The notes under the pieces: model-generated
Database searches by the model: none
Told to the model about the DNA's origin: nothing
The model's input: the letters and a program-made list of their open reading frames with translations, nothing else
NCBI GenBank assembly: GCA_015680685.1
Contig: MNCI01004678.1
Location: forward strand, 428,566 to 492,565
Source: Gnetum montanum
Taxonomy: Eukaryota > Streptophyta > Gnetopsida > Gnetales > Gnetaceae
DNA length: 64,000 nt
Direction: 5' to 3'
Part shown: in pieces, positions 12,001 to 21,000 of the stretch
Layout: each line of letters begins with the position of its first letter
How positions within the stretch are numbered: the first letter of the stretch is position 1
Translations under genes and position numbers: made by a program

Positions 12001-15000
12001 TAAATAAACAATAATTACTTTGCATGAAAGGAAAATCTAACTATGACAAAGGGTACAAACATTCATGTAATGAAAGACTTACTCCAAAGAGACTTCTGGG
12101 ATTCCAAGATGCAATATTCCTGTCATACAAATAAAAGAAGTAACTGTGCATCTTAAGTGTAATTTAAATGCTATATAAGAACTAGCTCACATCATACAAT
12201 AGAGAGAGTTACAATAGTTAGGGTTTGTGTTTCATGGGACAAACATCCAAAATTGGGCAAACAAAGTCTAAAAGTAAGGCCTGAACTTTTAGCAATCAAA
12301 TATGTGTTTAAGGGAGATGGAGAGCCTGAAAATAAAATCTAAAATTGTAATTCACATAGTTCATGGAAATTGGGATTTAACAAGGTTTTGTCTTGTTTTG
12401 TTTTTGTTTTTGTTCTCTATCAGCCTAAGGTACCTTTTTGGCTCTGCAATATTTGTAATTGGGAGACAGAATCTTTGAAAATAGATTACCAGTAATTAAA
12501 AAATAATAATAACAGTAACATTCCCCTTTTTCTTTTTATTTCTCAGGCTAAAACAGAGAATAGATAATCTGTAAATTCCTTCTTAAAATAAAAAAGAAAG
12601 AGGGAGATTCTATGTGTGATGGTTGTCATTTCCATTTTTACCAATAATAAAAAAAATCAGAAAACAGTGTAACAACCAAAAAAGAAAAGAAAAGAAAAGA
12701 AAAAGAATCATAGTCTTTATACTAGGGGCAGACACTGTTAAATAATCAAAATTTTGATTTTATGAATAGAAAACAAACAAAATATCATGTGCTCATGTGC
12801 AATATGGAAAGGAGGAACAACAATAAAATATGATATGTACTAAGCTTGAACACCATGATGGATTAACATGGTTCCAAACTTTGAAATCTTCATTAATAAA
12901 TTTTTGAGCCTCATGTTTTCACATTGAGAGAAATGTAGGCTTGAACAAAGAATCATTTAACAATGATTTGGGACATGACAATTCTCTTAAAAACCCCTCA
13001 AAACTAGCCTAAAAATGATTAACGAAACAGCACGTGTGCACTTAACAAAAGACACCAAAAATCCTGAATATGCATAGCTTTATTTTTTATATTAAAATGA
13101 GTACTCAATGGACCCTTTGGCCATCCAGCTGTGATACCCCAGGTCTTTCCAACTCTACAACATCTTGTAACCCACAGAAGAAGAACATTGGTGTTGGATA
13201 AAATTGCGGGGGCTAACACTATTAAGCACCTCCAAGCCCTTGTAGCCCACACAAGAGATCACTAGCCTTGGATAGAATGATGGGGGACATTTCTTTTATA
13301 AAAAAAAGATCACAAAAATATAAAATACTAAGTGTACATGATACAAAGAAAATGCTAACTTATCAGCCCAAAACATGCATGCCAAAAATCAGATCCAAGA
13401 CATATGAGAGATGCTATGCATGACTCACAACTCACAAGAAATTCCACACGCCCTTATGAAATAATCCTTACTTATCCAAGCCAATACAACTTTAAACACC
13501 TACTAAAAATTTTATACAACAAGGGTTTTGAATACATACCTTTAAAGTTGAATTTGACCAATTTGGGGAGGGAGAAGACACCTCGAGTTTAGGTTGTTAT
13601 CGAGCTAATAGCCTCAAGAAATCAGCTTCAAACTGCAAGTCTAAGATGCTGCTAAAATCTTTATACAAAATCTGAGAAAACAGTCCCTTGAATCAGCCAA
13701 GCAGTCCTCAAAAATCAGTCCCAAAAGCCTCCAACAGCAACAGCAAAACCCACCTTTCAAGAGCTCACAAGAATACTCAAGACAGCCTAAGAGATGGCTG
13801 AGAACAAGCAAGGAACAACCACTCTCCCTCTCCTCTCTTCAACTTCTCACCCCTCAAACTAGCATAGTCTCTGCTTCCTTGGCCACAATGAAAATGAGAG
13901 CAAACACCCCCTCTATTTATAGGATGGAGACCCTAAGGCCTAGGTAAAGACTTATCCATAAAAGTTTACATAATGGATAAAGAGTAGACAATCGATTCTT
14001 CAAAAATCCTTTTTCTTATTCATGATATTATTGCTACTTGACTTGGACAAGCAAGCTCTCATGAGGGAGTAGACATGTGAGGTTAACAACACTCAAGAGA
14101 GTCACATGGCCCCTATTAAATGAGTCATTTGTCTCTTTTTCAGCTATTAAAATGAAGTGGACAATTTGCATATAAATAAACTAAATATCATCATAAGTAT
14201 GTCATAGAGCATACATGACCATCTCACATTGACTTTTTTATGAGCCCACCTTATTGTCTTGTTTTAAGACACTTTTTAATTTATATGCTATGAGGGTTTC
14301 TAATTTATTTTTGGCCTTTTGTCCATTTTCCACATTTCCTATCATTTATCTAGTAAAAATCAATGACACTAAACTTTTTGTCCATCCAACACTTCACACA
14401 TATTGTGTTGGTAGTAATGAGCACAAATATGCTATAGCTACCATGCTAAAAATTAATAGTTTAATTGAATTGAGGAAAATATGGTTCACCATATACTTTT
14501 TTAATTGTTTAACATTAAAATCTCAAAATCTTGAGCTCGAATTGAAAAACTAATTGTAGATCTATACTCTAGGTGTAAAGTTGAGGTAGTCCATTAAATT
14601 TGAGCGTGATTGGACAACTTTGAATTTTGATGTATTTTAATCAATTCAATAATTTTAAAATTCTAATTAAATGTCAAAATAAACCATGGATCCACATCAT
14701 GTTAATTTCCTAGTATTATTCTAAAATAATGCTAGACTTTGCAATGCTCATTCATTACGATAATATATATAAAAACTCAAAATATTAAAAAATTAGATAG
14801 AAATTAGAAATAAATAGTAATTTTGCTTATGTCACCCAAACAAAGGTCTTTATATCACTAAGAAACATTAGGCACATCTACAAATAGATATAAGTTTTAA
14901 AACAAATTAAAGTCTAAGTATTTAATAGAGTACTAAGGTGACATGTAGGGCATTACGGTTCCTGTAAGTGAATGTTCACTTCATGTTTCAAAATCCATCC

Positions 15001-18000
15001 TTTAGGAAGAGGGAAAAGCTGGATAGAGATTTCATTTTTTCACAAAACCTATTTCGCAGTTGTGAAGATTTTCTTGAATTACATATTTTGTGAAGACATA
15101 TACAATGTTATTAGTTATACAAATCTTATGTGCAGTTTAGTGTCAGAAAACCGAGTTCCAATGGGCAAAGCATACAACAGTGTGAGCAAGTGAATTGGTA
15201 GCCGAGTGTTTGTCTAAAAGAGGAGAAAATCCCTTCTTTGCATCTGGGAGTGTGGTTTCTTATATATCTGAGCATGGCTTCCTAGCAGATAACTATCCTG
15301 TTCCCTTCTCTAAATACATAGTTTACATCTTGAATAGTTCATCTGATAAGGTGGAAGTGTATGATGATGAAAATGAAACAGGTACTGAGGGTTATTCTTC
15401 AAATACTGAAGAAACTTCTACCAGCACATCTAAATCAATAAGGAAGACTAAGAATGTTAATGAGGAATGAGGAACATTATCCTAATGATGGGGAAAGGCG
15501 GGAATAACTAACCATGACGAAAAAGGAAAAATCATTGAATCCATGGAAACAAATATTTAGGATAAAGATAAGGAAATATTGGCAACAGGACTCCAGATTT
15601 GTGGAGGCACTTAAGTATGCACATATTTCAAATGCATTCATTGGTGACTCTCTTCTACAAAGTCATAGAGAACAACTAGGCATCATGTGCAAAAATGGTG
15701 ACATTAAAAAGATGATATGTGCATTTTATTTAAAAATCAATTATGAAAATCAAGATATGCTTATTTGGTTGCGTGAATTGCCTTTCCTAGTAGCAAGTCA
15801 TATGGTGTTGCTATACTATTTAAAAGAAATTAAGCATCCTTGGGAAAATGAATGGGAAGTCAACCACATGACAGTTTGGTACTTTTATACCAAGATGATT
15901 CAAAATCCAATTCATCAAAATAATATTATCCGTTGCTTTGTTAGTAGAGCCGTGGAATCTATGCTTCATTTTGCCATAAACAAGTTGATGAAAAAATTGC
16001 AACAACAATAAGTACCATTGGTTAATGAAAACTCAGTACTGTGTAATTAGGTAATTAGGTGGATGTTGGGTGAGACTAGGAAAGAATGAATCAACAACTC
16101 TATTATTAGGGGAAGTTTGAGGGTAGTACCCATAGATGAGAAAATTAAGGAAAGTTGGCTTAGATGGTTTGATCATATGCTAAAAAGATTAGAGAATGCT
16201 CATGTTATAAGAGTTTGATTTATTAAAGTTTATTAAAGTTGAGGGGAACTAACAAAAAGGTAGACCAAAAAAATACTTGGTTTGCATGCATAAAGAAAGA
16301 CATCCAAGATTTGTGTATTAATGCTTATTTGGCTCTTAATAGAAGCAAATGGTATAAAAGAACTTATATAGCCAACCCCATGTAGTTGGGATGCTCTTAA
16401 TAGAAGCAAATGGTATAAAAGAACTCATATAACCAACCCCATGTAGTTGGGATAAAGCTAGGATGATGATGGTGCTGCTGAATCAACCATGAGTGAAATA
16501 ATAACAGAGCAGGCCATAGAAGAAAAAGAAGATGCCAACAAGAAAACTCATGCATTTCAAAAAGTAGTTTAATTTAAACTTGACCTAAACAAGAATTATG
16601 AATAATTAGAAATGGAACATTTGTTTAGAGATTCAGATGTGCTATTTAATCATGGATCCATTCAAGGAAAATAAGCCATATTTCTTTATCACGTTCATAA
16701 ATCAGTCTGTTATCTAGGATGGAAAAGAACAGTTGGATCGGAATGGGCATTCTTAGTAAGCTATATAAAACAATGAGATGTCACACCCCAAAATTAACCA
16801 TAGATAAATTTATAAAATTGTTTAGTGGCCATGATTAAATTCCTTAGGAATCCATATGTTCCATATGCAAACCTTAAAATCCAAAAATTCAATTATAGGA
16901 AAACTGTAAATCACCATGTATGAAACCTGATAATCCAATAATCATATTTGAACAAATCATAAAGAATAAATCACTTAGCAAGATCCATGCAATGATATAC
17001 CAATAACTTAGATACAAAGCCTTGATGTCCAAGTTACAAGAGATACATAAGTGAACCATAAGGACCATTTACAAATTCATAATGTAGCTTTAAAAATACA
17101 ATAATGCTTGAATCCTTTGTTTGCAAAGCTTCTTTAAAAGTCAATGTTTCTGTAGCACACTACGATCTAACATCTACAACATCACCATGAACCTTCATTT
17201 GAGCCTCTTAAGTAAGATCTGTATGAAACACATGTAGAAAGGGTTACAACACCTTTATAGCAGAGGAAATTACCTTGGTGCCACTTGGAACAAGCTGGAA
17301 GATGGGGTCTATGTTGCAAAACCCACTGTTAACATCAACAACAATTACTGATTAACCAAACCGTTAATCAAAACTGATTAATTGAACCTCAAGATGCACA
17401 TCCATAAGTATACACATAACAGAGATATTAGAATACACTAGCATAAACTGATAGCAAAATACAAGATATTATTAACATAATATATTAAATATACCTTTAT
17501 GCTTAATAACCCAGCATAAGAAAATAAATAATAAGCCTAAGATCCTAGGTTCAAAGCAATGAAGTGTTACAAGATGCTTGATTTTTCAGTGTTGGACTAC
17601 TTAAATCACAGGGATGATATTTTGTGATTTATTCTAAAATTAATTTTTCTTGTCGCTAAATGAAGTGCAAAATGTCTGTGGGTGTGCATTGCCAATGCAA
17701 TTTCACTGAAATGAGATGAAGCTGGAAAGGGAAGAATCCATATCCTCTTGCAAATGGTTCTATTTTGGTGGCCTACTGACGAACATCATGAGATATCCAG
17801 ATGTAGTTGGCACTTTTAATGTGTGGCCAAGTCGGAGATATTCTAACTTTGAGAAAGCAAATGTTTGGGCATGTAGCTTATACATTGTAAACTTAGACAT
17901 TAACCAGGGAGAGGAAAATCAACACACATCCTTTATAAAGCAGCTAAGCTTAAGATGACTGATGCAATAGAATAATCAACCTTTGCGATATAGCATCATA

Positions 18001-21000
18001 CTATAAAATCTTCAAACATTGGAAATGGAGAATAACGGGAAATAGAAATTACAACAAGCATATTCATTATCTTGATATACATTTGACACATACATTACCC
18101 AATTATTAATAGGTAGCAACACTGTAACCTGCATTCTCCTCCTCTTGTGCTGGTACTCTTATTCAGATATTTGTTGGTCCTTATTGTGGGTATTCACTTT
18201 ACGGGGTACTTCTCTTGGCTGTGCTGACTTCTTCTATGGAGTGGAGTTTATCCAATAATTAAGGTCCTCCATCTCGTATAGGGAGTTACTCCCATAGTTA
18301 CTAGAAATGAGAAATGGATCAATGTGATGGAAACAACACCACAAGATAAAGGGAAAAAACAAACATGTTTAGAAATTGGAGAACTATCATATATAGATTT
18401 GAAGATTGGATGTCTGAAAATGTTATGTGAATGAAATTGTTCTGCCTGTACCATTGTCAAAGGATGAACAAATTACTTTTGATCTTAGGGGAAATTCTGA
18501 TATTTTAACCTGCCAAAGTTATTTTATGAAGTGTGCGAAACTGCTTATAGTTGAAGGCAAAATGCAAAAGAAGAGATGAAATTGTTGAGTTTTTAAATGA
18601 AGTTAGCCTTTATCAACTAACGTACTCTGGATAAGAAAAATTATTAACTTAATCCCATGCAGCATTCTTTTTTAAGGTTATTTGGAATCTCGCTAACGGA
18701 GCCTAATTATCTCTCATTGTTTTCAGCCTTGCATTGAATTCCATTTCATTTTATAATTTTTAATGTTATGCAGAATTACTGCAGTTGAAGTTCAGTAAAA
18801 TGAGATTGTAATAGAAAAAAGCTGATTTCTTTGTTGACCTACATGTGCATTTCACATCTTAAATGTTAGAAAATGAGTGGTTGAGCATCTAAAATTCAAA
18901 TTTATCACAGAGAACTCCTGTATTTACCGGAAAACCGTCTGGAGACACAGGGAGACATTGCATGCTTTTAGAAATGTTTCGGCCTGCCCATGAATAATGT
19001 TTTGACATGTTTCTGATACCGAAAACATACAGCATTTGAAATCCTTTACATTTCTAGCAACTAGAGTTAGTCCTGGTTGGCTTCAGTTCCAATGGAGTAG
19101 ACTCCTTGGTCCCCTCTATAGTCTTCACGAGGTTGGCAAAGCTGTTCCCTTTTTGAATCTTGGAGGGAAGGTTACACCCAGTGCCTGGTTGTTTTCCCTT
19201 AGCTTCCTCCTTCTATTACTTGGTTTTGAATCCCAATTTGGTGTATTCTATACGTTGCAACCATGTCTTGAGTTTGAGGTTTTTTTTATTTTATTTTAAA
19301 AATAAACTTCCTGGCTTTGATTTTCTAACCCTACTGGCTTGCCTCTTATGGCCCACTTTGCTGTAGTGGTTGCTTGCTAAAACTCTTTTTGGACAAAATT
19401 GAGTTACGTATGATGCGCTTCCATAGATAGCACAAGCTGTGGGAATGTTTTAGCACTTCACTTTGAAGATGTTGCTTCTCCATTTACTGTCCAGTTGATC
19501 TCCAACTTCTTTGCATCTGTAATACTTACTCATAGGGAGCAAAAGCTAACACCCAAAGCTCTCCAGAAAGAAAGTTAGTTGAAAGAAGAAAATGCGCAGG
19601 TGGCTTTCTTTCTAAAACAGTCAAACTAACATTAACCTATAAAATTAAAACGAAATCAACAACACTTATATCTAGCTCTAAAACAGGTCAATCAATATTA
19701 ATTTTAAGAATTAAGAGATAATTTTAAAAAGAAATAGCCATAGTAAAATATCTGTGCAAGATTTATCAGATTTAAAAAAAAAAAATCAAACTTTTTTTTA
19801 TTCAACCTAAAAAGAAATATCTAATTAGGATCATTTACAGATTTGTAAACCAAAGAAATGACCATAGAAGCAGATTAATAATCTCATATTTGTTCAACCA
19901 CATAATAATATTTTATAATTTCCAGCAACACACAAAACAAGATCATCTGAATTTTACTCTTGTAACCATTTTACCATTAATCATTTAATCAGGAAATTCA
20001 TATGTTCAATAGCATAGAATAGATAGATCACAACCATAAATTAACATCCTAGGTTTTCCCCCACTCCATCAACTTATAGAAAGATATCAAAATCAGACTT
20101 GATAAGGTATAGGAAAAAAAGTATAATTCAAGATTTAGATCCAAGCTTTATGCATTTAAAGGAGGGTTCATCAACCAAATTCCAACCAAAACTCAAGAAT
20201 TCAACAATTTTAAAACATTCACAATTATCCATGGGCCCAAGGATACTCTCACTTTTTGCTAGTGCTACCAATCCTCATATCAGGGATCCTTGGCCCCTAT
20301 TGGCAATCTTTTGCAAAAAAAATGTCCCAAATTGTTATGGGTGTTTCTGAATCATTACAAAAACAACTCTTATCCAAGTCATTTATATGTGAGAGTGTAG
20401 AGGACAGGTGGAGAGATTCAAAAATAATAATAAAGGTTTCAACAATCTAAGCTTACAACAACAATCTTGATAATTTCATACAAGCATTGTGAAGGTGGTT
20501 AGGCAAGCAAGAAGAGAGAAGTTTGAGAAAATCAACCCTTGTTGGTCATTATCAAACATAATAGAGGTGGATCATTTTACCTCCTTGCTTAGATATCTTG
20601 CTTACTAGGAGGAATTACTAAAATATTGGATTGCTATTTAGGAGTTGTTTTCTTTTTCCTTGCTATCTCTTATAGCAGTTGTATTCTTCTCTCCCTTCCC
20701 AACCACACTCCCTATTGCTGTATCCCCTTTTTTTCTATTTTGCTCAACTACTTTTGCCTTGTGTGTTTTTTCTTCCTCTCCTCCTCTCTCTATTTGTAGG
20801 TGGAATGAGGGATAATGGATGGTTTCTTGTAACTAAATTCTTGGGAACTGTTTGCATTCTTTTTTCTCTTTTTAAAGTTTTCTCTTTTTTTTTTCAGCAA
20901 TGAGTCATGAGTTCAATTCTCTTCATAATCACTATTAAAAAAAAATCAATAAAATATGTATATTCATAGGTTGTAGGTTCAATTCCTAAATCAACAATTT

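Noticed and set aside
17716-17958. Open frame of 80 codons in the large intron
   Set aside because: No motif, repeat or neighbouring relic supports it.
20640-20890. Pyrimidine-rich frame resembling a membrane peptide
   Set aside because: Phe/Leu runs come from simple T/C-rich sequence.
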